This document shows, piece by piece, positions 48,381 through 56,788 of a DNA stretch of 64,000 bases (its first letter is position 1; the number at the start of each line of letters is the position of its first letter). A model generated the notes under the pieces. The model was given only the letters and a program-made list of their open reading frames with translations. It did not search any database and was not told the DNA's origin. This stretch comes from Nonomuraea jabiensis (GTDB lineage: Bacteria > Actinomycetota > Actinomycetes > Streptosporangiales > Streptosporangiaceae): NCBI RefSeq assembly GCF_014204795.1, contig NZ_JACHMB010000001.1:6522501-6586500 (forward strand), written 5' to 3'. The translations under genes were made by a program, and so were the position numbers.

Positions 48381-48584
48381 GTACTTCTCCCAGATGTGCC
48401 GGCGGCCCCGTCCATGGAAAAAAGCCCATGCAGAGGCACGCCTTGGTTCGCGTGAGAGGAAGCCCTCTGCTGGACTTCGAGATCTACCATCCCCACTGAT
48501 TGCCTTCCCATCACCTTCCTTTGGTAACAGATTCATAACTGATGCACGGACCGCTCCGTCGCCAGGGACTGTGATGCACGACGA

Positions 48585-48722
48585 CTACACCGCGTGGAGG
48601 TAGTTGCCCATAACGGCGACGACGGGGCCGGGCTGGACCTCGGCCGCGCGGGCGGCGTACGAGCCGGTGCCCATGACGGCACCGGTCACCAGGGCCACCT
48701 TGCCCGCGAACAGGCCACTCAC
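48585..48722 (-). pseudogene. Scrap of a short-chain dehydrogenase (SDR)
   Basis: A GTG at 48722, overlapping the stop of the MFS scrap (GTGA), opens SGLFAGKVALVTGAVMGTG, the N-terminal Rossmann turn of an SDR. After ~25 residues the family text ends and the frame closes at 48585. The rest (~220 residues with the YxxxK site) is missing. The preserved overlap shows it was once an operon partner of the MFS gene. Confidence 0.65.
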
Positions 48723-49200
48723 CGTCTTCCGCGCAGTGATGCACCACCGGCCATCCGGGTGGCGGCGAACGCCACGGCGGTCAGGACCAGGCTGACGCGC
48801 AGCCCGTGCTCGAACCCGGGCGAGGCGGAGATCGGCGTGCCGGGTCCGGAAAGGCGTGACGTACCGGCGCCATCGACGTCGGCATGGTGACGGCCGCGCC
48901 GATCCCCTGCACCACGCGCGCGCCGATCAACACCGGCAGCGACGGCGCCAGCCCGCACGCGACCGAGGCGATCACGAACAGCACCAGCCCTCCGGCGAAC
49001 GCACGGCGCGCCCCGATCCGGTCGGACAGGGCGCCGGCTGACAGCAGCAGGGCGGCGAACATCAGGGTGTAGCCGTCCACCAGCCACTGCAGGCCGGTGA
49101 TGCCCCCACCCAGCGCGTCACGGATCGAGGGCAGCGCGACATTGACGATCGTCGCATCCAGGGTGATGACGAAGAACCCCAGGCGGCCAGCGTCGCCGTC
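48719..49200 (-). pseudogene. Decayed MFS transporter with large internal deletion
   Basis: The first helices of a DHA2-type exporter are readable (LGFFVITLDATIVNVALPSI, LQWLVDGYTLMFAALLLSAG, ALSDRIGARRAF, VLIGARVVQGIGAAVTMPTS). The text then jumps with a frame change near 48860 to the last helix and tail (TPISASPGFEHGLRVSLVLT, GASLRGRR) and stops at 48719. About 300 central residues are lost. The 5' end is also cut: the apparent ATG at 49290 lies in antisense of a regulator scrap. Confidence 0.8.
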
Positions 49201-49252
49201 GGGTGCCGGTCGCCGTCGTGCGCTTCTACGCTCTGCGGCCGGCTCAGCGAAG

Positions 49253-49393
49253 CGGACAATGCGCTCAGAGGTGGCCCAGCTCGCCGCCATCAGCGTCGAG
49301 TACTACACCCGGCTGGAGCGTGGCAACGTCCGCGGTGTCTCCGACGACATCCTCGACGCTTTGTCCGCCGCCATCCAGCCTGGTTATTGGCGC
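49253..49393 (+). pseudogene. Scrap of an MmyB-like XRE regulator
   Basis: About 45 residues on the plus strand, MRSEVAQLAAISVEYYTRLE then RGNVRGVSDDILDALSAAI, are the core HTH of MmyB-type regulators (compare LRREEVAVLAGVSTEWYTRLEKG in the intact gene at 55724-56650). Both the preceding helix and the ~190-residue ligand domain are missing. It is divergent from the MFS scrap, so a whole regulator-MFS-SDR cluster was cut down here. Confidence 0.75.
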
Positions 49394-49420
49394 TGCGGGC
49401 TGAGTGGTCGCACACCGGCG

Positions 49421-50323
49421 TCAGCCCTTGACCGCGCCGGCGCTCAACCCCTGGATGAGAAAGCGCTGCACGTACGCGAAGAGCACGACGACGGGCGCGA
49501 CGGCGATCAGGCCCCCGGCGGCGAGGGCGCCGAAGTCGGTGCCGAACTCGCCCAGCAGGTAGCTCAGCCCGACGGGCACGGTGAACCGGTCCTGCGAGCT
49601 GATGAACATGATGGCGAACAGGAAGTTGTTCCATGCGCTGATGAACGCGAAGGACCCGACGGCGACGATCCCGGGCTTGAGCAGCGGCAGGACGACCGCG
49701 CAGAACGCCCGGATCCGGCCGCACCCGTCCACCTGGGCCGACTCCTCCAGGGAGACCGGCACATTTCTGATGAAGCCCGCCATGAGGACGAGGGAGAGCG
49801 GCAGGTGGAAGACGGTGTCGGCGATGATCAGGCTCCACAGGCTGTTCGTCAGATAGAGCCCGTTGAAGATCTGGAAGAGCGGGATGAGCATCATGGCGCC
49901 CGGGATGAACTGCGTGCACAGCATGATGACCAGGAAGACGTTCTTGCCGCGGAAGCTGAGGCGGGCGAGCGCGTACCCGCCGAGCATGCCGATCACCGTC
50001 GACACGATGAGGCTGGCCACCGCGACGGCGATGCTGTTGCGGAAGTAGATGCCGAAGCCCGAGCCCTCCCAGACCCTCTGGAAGTTCTCCAGGGTGATGG
50101 GCCACGGCACGAGGGACGTGGAACCCGTCGGCCGGAAGGCGAACAGCACCATCCAGTACAACGGGACGAGCGTGAAGAGCAGGAACAACGTCAGCGGCAC
50201 CCACAGCATCAGGCGGTCGCCCACCGAGCGCCGTCGCTTGCGGGCCGCGTGCGCGCCGGTCGCGTGCCGGGTCGGTGGTGCCGCCGGGGCCCGCCCGACG
50301 TCGTCGCGGGTGGCGAGGCTCAC
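49421..50323 (-). CDS. Sugar ABC transporter permease (MalG type)
   Basis: A 300-residue permease, third gene of the operon. After a basic tail (RKRRRSVGDRL) come six helices (WVPLTLFLLFTLVPLYWMVLFAF first) and EAA loop LEESAQVDGCGRIRAFCAVVLPLLKP. GTG 50323 overlaps the upstream stop (GTGA) and has AAGGAGG before it. The EAA loop reads EESAQVDG rather than EAARIDG, a common variation. Substrate inferred from the sugar-acid genes nearby. Confidence 0.9.
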   Translation of the reverse strand: MSLATRDDVGRAPAAPPTRHATGAHAARKRRRSVGDRLMLWVPLTLFLLFTLVPLYWMVLFAFRPTGSTSLVPWPITLENFQRVWEGSGFGIYFRNSIAVAVASLIVSTVIGMLGGYALARLSFRGKNVFLVIMLCTQFIPGAMMLIPLFQIFNGLYLTNSLWSLIIADTVFHLPLSLVLMAGFIRNVPVSLEESAQVDGCGRIRAFCAVVLPLLKPGIVAVGSFAFISAWNNFLFAIMFISSQDRFTVPVGLSYLLGEFGTDFGALAAGGLIAVAPVVVLFAYVQRFLIQGLSAGAVKG

Positions 50324-51234
50324 TTGTCCTCCTTGGAATTGCCGGAGCTGATGCGCAGGTAGACCAGGGACGCGAAGGTCAGCAGCAGGAACGCCGTGAC
50401 GGTGAGCGCGGAGCCGTAGCCGAAGTCCTGGTCGTGGATGGCGGTCTGGGCCACGTAGAGCGGCAGCGTGGTCGTCGAACCCGCCGGGCCGCCGGCGGTC
50501 ATCGTGTACAGCAGGTCGACGTTGTTGAACTCCCACACCGCCCGCAGCAGCGTGGCGATGACCACGGCCCTGCGGATGTGCGGCCAGGTCACCGACGTGA
50601 ACCGGCGCAGCGGTCCGGCGCCGTCGACGTTCGCCGCCTCGTACAGCTCCAGCGGCACCGACTGCAGGTCGGCGAGGATGAGGATGGCGAAGAACGGGAT
50701 GCCCTTCCACATCTCGGCGATGACCAGGGCCCAGAAGGTCGTGTCGGGATCCGACAGCAGGGAAGTCCCGTACTCGCCGATGCCCATGGACGCCAGGTAG
50801 TGCCCGATCCCGGTGGTGGGGTTGTAGAGCAGGATCCAGATCGTCGTGGTGAGGATGCCCGACACCGCCCACGGGCTGAAGGCCAGGGCGCGGGCCAGTC
50901 CACGGCCCACGAAGGTGCGGTTCAGCACCAGCGCCAGCGCCAGGCCGAGCACGAACTGCAGCGCCACCTCCACGAACACCCACTGGCCGGTGAAGCGCAG
51001 GCTCCGCCAGAACAGCTCGTCGGCCAGCAGTGCCCGGTAGTTGTCCAGGCCGGCGAACCCGTCGTCGAGGGGCCGGGTGAGGTTGTGGTGGCGCAGGCTC
51101 TCCCAGAAGACGCTGAGCACGGGATAGAGCAGGAAGATCAGCACCAGCACGACGGCCGGCGCGATCAGCAGGTACGCGTGCCCGGCCCGGGACCCGGTCG
51201 GGCGGCGCACCGGTTCGGCGGTCGTGGAGCTCAT
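50320..51234 (-). CDS. Sugar ABC transporter permease (MalF type)
   Basis: A 304-residue permease starting with a short hydrophilic tail, then YLLIAPAVVLVLIFLLYPVLSVFWESL. The EAA loop LYEAANVDGAGPLRRFTSVTWPHIR is present. Its ATG overlaps the binding-protein stop (ATGA) and its stop overlaps the next start. It forms the channel with the downstream permease. Confidence 0.92.
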   Translation of the reverse strand: MSSTTAEPVRRPTGSRAGHAYLLIAPAVVLVLIFLLYPVLSVFWESLRHHNLTRPLDDGFAGLDNYRALLADELFWRSLRFTGQWVFVEVALQFVLGLALALVLNRTFVGRGLARALAFSPWAVSGILTTTIWILLYNPTTGIGHYLASMGIGEYGTSLLSDPDTTFWALVIAEMWKGIPFFAILILADLQSVPLELYEAANVDGAGPLRRFTSVTWPHIRRAVVIATLLRAVWEFNNVDLLYTMTAGGPAGSTTTLPLYVAQTAIHDQDFGYGSALTVTAFLLLTFASLVYLRISSGNSKEDK

Positions 51235-52589
51235 CCGTGCTCCTTGTCGTACTTGCGCTTGGCGGTGGTCAGGGCCGCGGCCGCGGCGGTGAGGAAGTCA
51301 CGGGACGTCAGGCTGCCCTGCAGCACCTTCTGCCACTCGGGAAGCAGGTCGGTGACGGTGATGGAGGTGAATTCCGGCAGGTAGTAGGGCAGTTCCAGGG
51401 TCACGACGCCGGGCTTCGCGGCGGCGTCCAGCGCGGCCTTCATCGCGGCGTTCTCGGTCACCCACTGCTCTTTCGCGACCGTCTTGTTGCCCGGGAGGTA
51501 TCCGGACTTCTGGGCCCAGAAGCTGTTGCCCTCGGGCTCCATCGTGTAGGCGAGGAACTTCCACGCCTCCTCCTGGTGCTCGCTCGCCTGGAACATCCCG
51601 AACCCGGTCGTCATCCAGCCGGTCAGCACCTGGCCGTCCGGCCCGGGGAAGGGCGCGACGGCGCCGACCTTCTCGGCTCCCAGGGCGGCGACGTGGTTGG
51701 GGTAGGAGCCGATGCTGTGGCTCAACATGGCCGCGCCGCCGTTGCCGAACTGGGCCACCATGGTCTTGAAGTCGGCGGTCAGATCGCTGCGCGCGGTCTG
51801 CTTGCCGAACAGGGCCACGTACTTCTCGCAGGCGGCGATGATCGCGGGGTCGTCCAGCGTGGAGGACCCGTCCTCGCGGAAGAACGTGCTCACGCCCGCA
51901 CGCGGATAGACCATCTGTACGAACTGGCTGAAGAAGCCGTTGCCGCCGCGCAGCGTGTAGCCGAAGCGGCCGGAGGAGGCGTTGGTGAGACGGCTCGCGG
52001 CCGCGTCGAAGTCCGCCCAGGTGGCCGGCGGCTTCAGCCCGGCCTCCTGGAACCAGTCGGCGCGATAGTAGATCACGTCGGCGAGGCTGGTGGTGGGCGT
52101 CAGGTAGAGCTTGCCGTCGGGGGCGGCGGCCTGGGTGGACTTGAGCATCTGCTCGGAGATCTGCGGTTCGAGGCCGGCCTTCTTCAGGCGTTCGTCCAGG
52201 GGAGCGAGCGCGTTCTGGGCCACCAGGGCCGCGAGGTCGGACGCCTTCGGGGTGAGCAGGTCGGGTGTGGAACGCGTGGCGATCGCGGTGTTGATCTTCT
52301 GCATGTACTGGTCGGTGGGCAGGCCCAGGTAGTTGATGCGGATGCCGGGGTTCTTGGCCTCGAACATCGAGATCAGCTTCTTGAGGTTGGCCGTGCGCTC
52401 CGGCCGGGTGTCGGTGTCCCACAACTGCAGCGTGACGGTGCCGTCGCTACCGCCGCCTGAGCCGCCGCAGGCGCTCACCGCGGACGCCAGACCCATGGCG
52501 ACGCCGGCCCGTGCCGCCGTCCGGATGAAGCCGCGCCGGGACAGGGCGTTCGGGCCGAGGACCTCGGCCGGGTGGTGCTGACGGGTCAT
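51231..52589 (-). CDS. Sugar ABC transporter substrate-binding lipoprotein, Tat-type signal
   Basis: A 452-residue family-1 solute-binding protein. The N-terminus has a twin-arginine motif (SRRGFIRTAARAG) and a lipobox (AVSACGGS), so it is probably exported folded and lipidated. Fold markers: VTLQLWDTDTRPERTANLKKLISMFEAKNPGI, PDLLTPKASDLAALVAQNALAPLDE, and the ligand-pocket segment WMTTGFGMFQASEHQEEAWKFL. ATG 52589 follows GAGGAAAG; a longer frame extending to 53585 is antisense to the GntR gene and discarded. First gene of the importer operon, divergent from GntR. Confidence 0.9.
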   Translation of the reverse strand: MTRQHHPAEVLGPNALSRRGFIRTAARAGVAMGLASAVSACGGSGGGSDGTVTLQLWDTDTRPERTANLKKLISMFEAKNPGIRINYLGLPTDQYMQKINTAIATRSTPDLLTPKASDLAALVAQNALAPLDERLKKAGLEPQISEQMLKSTQAAAPDGKLYLTPTTSLADVIYYRADWFQEAGLKPPATWADFDAAASRLTNASSGRFGYTLRGGNGFFSQFVQMVYPRAGVSTFFREDGSSTLDDPAIIAACEKYVALFGKQTARSDLTADFKTMVAQFGNGGAAMLSHSIGSYPNHVAALGAEKVGAVAPFPGPDGQVLTGWMTTGFGMFQASEHQEEAWKFLAYTMEPEGNSFWAQKSGYLPGNKTVAKEQWVTENAAMKAALDAAAKPGVVTLELPYYLPEFTSITVTDLLPEWQKVLQGSLTSRDFLTAAAAALTTAKRKYDKEHG

Positions 52590-52666
52590 GGGTCTTTCCT
52601 CTCGTTCACCAAGAACTGCGCTCCGCTGTGCGGTTGCCATACGGTACATGAGATATGAGATTTCGG

Positions 52667-52684
52667 GTATGGTCGGTTCTATAC
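52667..52684. promoter_or_regulatory. Possible GntR operator in the divergent promoter
   Basis: GTAT and ATAC arms 10 bases apart within an AT-rich stretch (CATACC/TATACAAT on the other strand), between the importer operon and the gntR gene. FadR-type regulators bind short inverted GT/AC repeats of this kind; the match is weak. Confidence 0.35.
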
Positions 52685-52769
52685 AATGGGCGATGTGCCC
52701 TTCGACCCCCACCCCGGCGGCCAGACGGAGCGCCGGGTGCGGTGGTCGACGACAAGCGAAGGAGCGCGG

Positions 52770-53444
52770 GTGAGTGAGACAGCGTTGGGCGCGATCAAAG
52801 CGTCTTCGAGGACGGCCCTCGTCCTCGAAGCGCTGCGTCGCGGCATTCTGAGCGGCGAGCTGCCGGCCGGGCGTGCCCTCGTGGAGGTGGAGCTCGCCAG
52901 CCGTTTCGGTGTCTCCAAGACTCCGGTGCGCGAGGCGCTGAAGACGCTCAGCGGGGCCGGCCTGGTCACCATCAGCGAATACACCGGGGTGACGGTCCGC
53001 AAGGTCGACGAGCGCCTGACCCGCAGCGTGTTCGACGCCCGGTGCCTGATCGAGCCGGCCGCGGTGCGGCGAAGCGTCGAGGCGGGGTTGCGCGACGGCG
53101 GCCGGCTCGCCCGCGAGGCCCTGCGCAAGGCGGACGAGGCCACGGACGAGGTGACCCGCAGCCTCGCCAATCGCGACTTCCACCGCGCCCTCTACGCCGA
53201 CTGCGACAACGAGGTGCTGGTCGGCGTGCTCGACCAGCTGCGCGACCAGACGGCCCTCATCTCCGTCAACGTCTGGTCCCAGCGTCCCTCCTGGGAGGGC
53301 GAGGCGCAGGAGCACCGGCAGATTCTCGAGGCGGCACTGAACGGGCAGGCCGACGAGGCGGCCCGGCTCGTGTTGCAGCACATCAGCGTCTTCCAGGAGC
53401 GCGCGCTCCAGCAGATCAAGGAGGCCGGCCGTGAGGTTCGGTGA
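52770..53444 (+). CDS. GntR-family regulator, FadR/FCD type
   Basis: A 224-residue regulator: winged helix at ~15-75 (LEALRRGILSGELPAGRALVEVELASRFGVSKTPVREALKTLSGAGLV) and an all-helical FCD domain with metal-binding residues (DFHRALYADCDN, EHRQILEAALNG). FCD regulators commonly sense sugar acids. GTG 52770 is chosen because AAGGAG lies 7 bases upstream; the frame continues to 52686 without conserved text. It is divergent from the importer and overlaps the next gene by 14 bases, so it co-expresses with the catabolic enzymes. Confidence 0.9.
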   Translation: MSETALGAIKASSRTALVLEALRRGILSGELPAGRALVEVELASRFGVSKTPVREALKTLSGAGLVTISEYTGVTVRKVDERLTRSVFDARCLIEPAAVRRSVEAGLRDGGRLAREALRKADEATDEVTRSLANRDFHRALYADCDNEVLVGVLDQLRDQTALISVNVWSQRPSWEGEAQEHRQILEAALNGQADEAARLVLQHISVFQERALQQIKEAGREVR

Positions 53445-54366
53445 GCTCTCCCGGGCCCTGCGCGACGTCGTCGCCATCCCGGTCACGCCGTACGCCGGCG
53501 GCGTCCCCGACCTCGCGCTGTACCGTTCGCTGCTGCGCCGCCTGGTCGACGCGGGCGTCAACGTGCTCACCCCGAACGGCAACACCGGCGAGTTCTACGC
53601 CCTGAGCGCCGAGGAGCGGCTCCAGCTGATCACGGCCGCCGCGGAGGCCGTGCGGGGAGAGGCGCACCTCCTGGCCGGGATCGGCCTCGACGTCGCCACC
53701 GCCGTCGAGGAGGCCCGCCACGCGGCGGCGCACGGCATCCGGATGGTCATGGTGCACCAGCCGGTGCACCCGCACGTGTCGGCCCAGGGCTGGCTCGACT
53801 ACCACAGGGAGATCGCCGAAGCGGTGCCGGACCTGGCCCTGGTCCTCTACCTGCGCAACGCCTGGGTCGACGGCCGGCTGCTGGCGCGGCTGGGCGACCT
53901 GTGCCCCAACGTGATCGCCCTGAAGTACGCCGTCGCGGACGTGAACCGTTTCGCGCAGCTCCGCGCGGAGACAGGCCCCGACCGGTTCGTCTGGATCGCC
54001 GGGCTGGCCGAACCGTACGCGCTGTCCTACGCCGTCCACGGGGCTGAGGGCTTCACCTCCGGGCTGGTGAACGTCAACCCCGCCTACTCCCTCCGGCTCA
54101 GGGACGCCCTGCGCGAGGAGCGCTATCCGGCGGCGGAGCGGATGCTCCACGACATCGCGCGGTTCGAGCACCTGCGCGCGGTCGACGGCGGAGCCAACAA
54201 CGTCAGCGTCGTCAAGGAGGCGATGCACCAGCTCGGCCTGTGCGACCGCGCGGTCCGGGCGCCGAGCACCGTCCTCGGCGAACCGGAACGGCAGGAGGTC
54301 GCGCGGATCCTCACCGAGTGGGCGAAGGCCGACGACCTCGGGCCCCTGCCCGTGGCGGCGTCATGA
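53431..54366 (+). CDS. DapA-family aldolase/dehydratase (sugar-acid catabolism)
   Basis: A 311-residue class-I aldolase-superfamily enzyme related to dihydrodipicolinate synthase and 5-dehydro-4-deoxyglucarate dehydratase. The active-site loop is LTPNGNTGEFYALSAEER, the catalytic Tyr is in LVLYLRN and the Schiff-base Lys in VIALKYAV. It should cleave or dehydrate a 2-keto-3-deoxy sugar acid. GTG 53431 lies within the end of gntR, and the stop overlaps the next gene by four bases. Pairing with an enolase-superfamily dehydratase supports a pathway: acid sugar to keto-deoxy acid to cleavage. The exact substrate is unknown. Confidence 0.85.
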   Translation: MRFGELSRALRDVVAIPVTPYAGGVPDLALYRSLLRRLVDAGVNVLTPNGNTGEFYALSAEERLQLITAAAEAVRGEAHLLAGIGLDVATAVEEARHAAAHGIRMVMVHQPVHPHVSAQGWLDYHREIAEAVPDLALVLYLRNAWVDGRLLARLGDLCPNVIALKYAVADVNRFAQLRAETGPDRFVWIAGLAEPYALSYAVHGAEGFTSGLVNVNPAYSLRLRDALREERYPAAERMLHDIARFEHLRAVDGGANNVSVVKEAMHQLGLCDRAVRAPSTVLGEPERQEVARILTEWAKADDLGPLPVAAS

Positions 54367-55499
54367 GGATCAGCGGCCTGCGCTCGTTCGTGCAGCGCGT
54401 CGGCGATCGTCCCCGGGTGCTGGTGCGCGTCGACACCGACGAGGGCGTCAGCGGCTGGGGCGAGGCCTACAACCACGGTCCCGACCTGGCGCTCGGCCCC
54501 CTGCTCGACTACCTCGGCGGGCAGATCAGGGGAGTGGATCCGCGGCGCGTGGAGTACGTGTCCCAGCTCCTCCTCCGCACCGCCAGGTTCCCGCAGGGGG
54601 CGCTCGGGCTGGCGGCGATCGCCGCCATCGACCACGCGCTGTGGGACATCACCGCCAAGGCGCTCGGCGTGCCCGTCTACCAGGTGCTCGGTGGCGCCGT
54701 ACGGGATCGCGTGCGCGTCTACTGCGGGCTCTACTCCGCGCCCGACCCCGACGAGTGCCGCCGCCAGACCACCGAGCTGCACCGCAGCCACGGACTCACC
54801 GCCTTCAAGCTGAGCCCGTTCCGTACGGACCTGCACGCCAGACGCTGGGGCCTCGTCGTCGCCGAGACGGCGGAATGGGCTCAGGAGATCAGGCGGTCCT
54901 GCCCGGAGGAGTTCGACTTCGCCTTCGACGCGCACGCCAAGATCTTCGAGCCCTACCAGGCGGTTCAGCTCGGCAACGCCCTGGCGCCGATGGACCCGCT
55001 CTTCCTGGAGGAGCCGCTCCGCCCGGAGCACTTCGCCTCCTGGGGCTACCTGCGCCAGCAGTTGGCGGTGCCCCTGGCCACCGGGGAGAGCCTGTACTCT
55101 CCCCACGAGTTCCTGAACCTGCTCACCCACGGGGGCGCCGACCTCATCCAGCCGGACATCTGCGTGGTGGGCGGCATGTCCCAGATGCGGCGCATCGCGA
55201 CCCTCGCCGAGACCTTCAACACCATGGTGGCCCCCCACAACCCGATGGGGCCGCTGGCCACCGCGCACAACGTGCACTTCGCCGCGGCCTGCAGCAACTT
55301 CTCGATCCTGGAGTACAAGCCGGAGACGACGAGGTGGTGCCCGGACCCGTACGTGCCGGTCGACGGGCACCTGGAGCTGCGGCCCGACCGGCCCGGCTGG
55401 GGGATCACCATCGACGAGGACGCCCTGGCGGAGGACGACTACGTGCACTGGGAACGCCGGGTTCCCGTCCGGCCGGACGGGTCCCTCGCGTTCTGCTGA
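54363..55499 (+). CDS. Enolase-superfamily sugar-acid dehydratase (galactonate dehydratase-like)
   Basis: A 378-residue mandelate racemase/muconate lactonizing family protein, complete, unlike the pseudogene at 749-1370. The lid domain opens ISGLRSFVQRVGDRPRVLVRV. The barrel shows ALWDITAKALGVPVYQVLGG, the base region FKLSPF, metal ligands FDAH, LEEPL and ATGES, and the catalytic His in APHNPMGPLAT. That His/Asp-type layout matches the galactonate/gluconate dehydratase-like group. ATG 54363 overlaps the previous stop (ATGA). It makes the keto-deoxy acid used by the preceding enzyme; the actual aldonate is not readable. Confidence 0.85.
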   Translation: MRISGLRSFVQRVGDRPRVLVRVDTDEGVSGWGEAYNHGPDLALGPLLDYLGGQIRGVDPRRVEYVSQLLLRTARFPQGALGLAAIAAIDHALWDITAKALGVPVYQVLGGAVRDRVRVYCGLYSAPDPDECRRQTTELHRSHGLTAFKLSPFRTDLHARRWGLVVAETAEWAQEIRRSCPEEFDFAFDAHAKIFEPYQAVQLGNALAPMDPLFLEEPLRPEHFASWGYLRQQLAVPLATGESLYSPHEFLNLLTHGGADLIQPDICVVGGMSQMRRIATLAETFNTMVAPHNPMGPLATAHNVHFAAACSNFSILEYKPETTRWCPDPYVPVDGHLELRPDRPGWGITIDEDALAEDDYVHWERRVPVRPDGSLAFC

Positions 55500-55507
55500 C
55501 ACCGCGG

Positions 55508-55670
55508 ATCGCCCCTCGGCGTCGCCCGGCCGGTGACCACCAGCGCGAGCGCCCGGTCGCTGGAGGAGAAGGAACCCAGCAGCACGGTGGCGAGTTCGGC
55601 CACGGGCGTCAGCACCGCCGGACGGTCCAGGGTGACGTCCACGACGAGCGGCGCCTGAGCGGTCAGCTCG
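55508..55670 (-). pseudogene. Scrap of a GH3 beta-glucosidase
   Basis: About 50 minus-strand residues, AELTAQAPLVVDVTLDRPAVLTPVAEL then LGSFSSSDRALALVVTGRATPRG, match the end of the GH3 second domain (usual text LLANFGASDxALLDVLFGRAxPxG). No start, active-site Asp or C-terminal fibronectin-like domain is left. The neighbouring dehydratase operon may have joined across this deletion. Confidence 0.65.
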
Positions 55671-55723
55671 GCCGACCGGCACCTGGGAACCATCACCGAC
55701 GCCCCCGTCACCGGCGGCCTGCT

Positions 55724-56650
55724 TCAGCGGGGCTGGTTGGTGGGCTCCTCCGCCCGGGGCCGGGTGGCGGCCAGGCTGGCGAGGAGCTTGAGCCGGTCTT
55801 CGAAGGTGGTGCCCGGTTCGGCGGTGTAGATCGTCAGGTCGTGCACCGCCCGATCGGACATGGGCAGGTTCAGGGACTGGTAGGTCAGTTCCAGGCGGCC
55901 GACCTCGGGGTGGTGCAGCCGCTTGATGCCGTCGTGGCGGATGCGTACGTCGTGCGCGGCCCACATGGTGCGGAAGTCGGGGCTGAGCGTGGACAGCTCG
56001 CCGACGAGCTCGCGCAGGGCCCGGTCGTGGGGCTCGCGCCCGGCTTCCGCGCGTAGCAGCGAGGCGGTGGTGACGGCGGCGGTCTCCCAGTCGACGTAGA
56101 AGTCGTGGGCGCCCGGGTCCAGGAAGATGTAGCGGGCGACGTTGGGGCGGCCGCGCTTGTCAGCGGTGCCGCTGCGGAACCACGGCGCGAACACGGCTCG
56201 GGCCAGTGAATTGGCGGCGACGACGTCCATGCGACCGTTCTGCACCGATGCCGAGGCCATCGTCATGGAGTCGAGCAGCCACTGGATGCGGGGCGGGACC
56301 TCGACATCCTTGCGGCGCGAAGGCGTGCGGCGGGCGGGCCGGGCCGCCCGGGCCAGGTCGAACAGGTAGGTGCGCTCGTCCTCCTCCAGCTGCAGTGCCC
56401 GGGCGACGGCGTCGATGACGTCTTCGGACACGCCGCTGATGTGGCCCTTCTCCAGCCTCGTGTACCACTCGGTGCTCACGCCTGCCAGCACGGCGACCTC
56501 CTCGCGCCGTAGCCCCGGAACCCGGCGTCGGCCGCTGGTCGGCAGCCCGGCCTGTTCCGGGGTGATCTTGGCGCGCCGGCTGGCGAGGAAGTCCCGGATC
56601 TCGGAGCGGTTGCCGGAACGATTACCGGGTTCCTGGTCCATGCCGTCCAC
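55724..56650 (-). CDS. MmyB-like XRE regulator
   Basis: A 308-residue regulator with an N-terminal XRE HTH (RRVPGLRREEVAVLAGVSTEWYTRLEKGHISGVSEDVIDAVARAL) and the MmyB ligand-binding domain (residues ~115-290, IQWLLDSM...WFAPW-type text, VGELSTLSPDFRTMWAAHDV). It is complete. It is divergent from an MFS and an alcohol dehydrogenase gene that are both broken, so it is a regulator left without its natural cluster. A GGGGGGT/ACCCCCC palindrome lies in the shared promoter. Start ATG 56650 or the ATG three codons in. Confidence 0.88.
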   Translation of the reverse strand: MDGMDQEPGNRSGNRSEIRDFLASRRAKITPEQAGLPTSGRRRVPGLRREEVAVLAGVSTEWYTRLEKGHISGVSEDVIDAVARALQLEEDERTYLFDLARAARPARRTPSRRKDVEVPPRIQWLLDSMTMASASVQNGRMDVVAANSLARAVFAPWFRSGTADKRGRPNVARYIFLDPGAHDFYVDWETAAVTTASLLRAEAGREPHDRALRELVGELSTLSPDFRTMWAAHDVRIRHDGIKRLHHPEVGRLELTYQSLNLPMSDRAVHDLTIYTAEPGTTFEDRLKLLASLAATRPRAEEPTNQPR

Positions 56651-56683
56651 GGTAGTCGCAGGCTGACCTGCAGGAAGTGCGGA

Positions 56684-56706
56684 GGGGGGTTGAGTTCATA
56701 CCCCCC
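56684..56706. promoter_or_regulatory. GGGGGGT-N9-ACCCCCC palindrome between XRE and MFS genes
   Basis: Perfect 7-base arms with a 9-base spacer, 34 bases upstream of the regulator start and 82 before the MFS start. A dimeric site for the XRE regulator is the simplest reading. Confidence 0.6.
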
Positions 56707-56788
56707 ATAAACGCGACCTTCTCCACCTGCGGCAAAGCCGGTTTCGTGGACGGGACAGCCCGAACGCGACCCCTGTGGAGATGGAAGA

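Noticed and set aside
52686..52769. Extended N-terminus of the GntR regulator
   Set aside because: The frame is open but unconserved, and AAGGAG stands in front of GTG 52770; the extension would also cover part of the promoter region.
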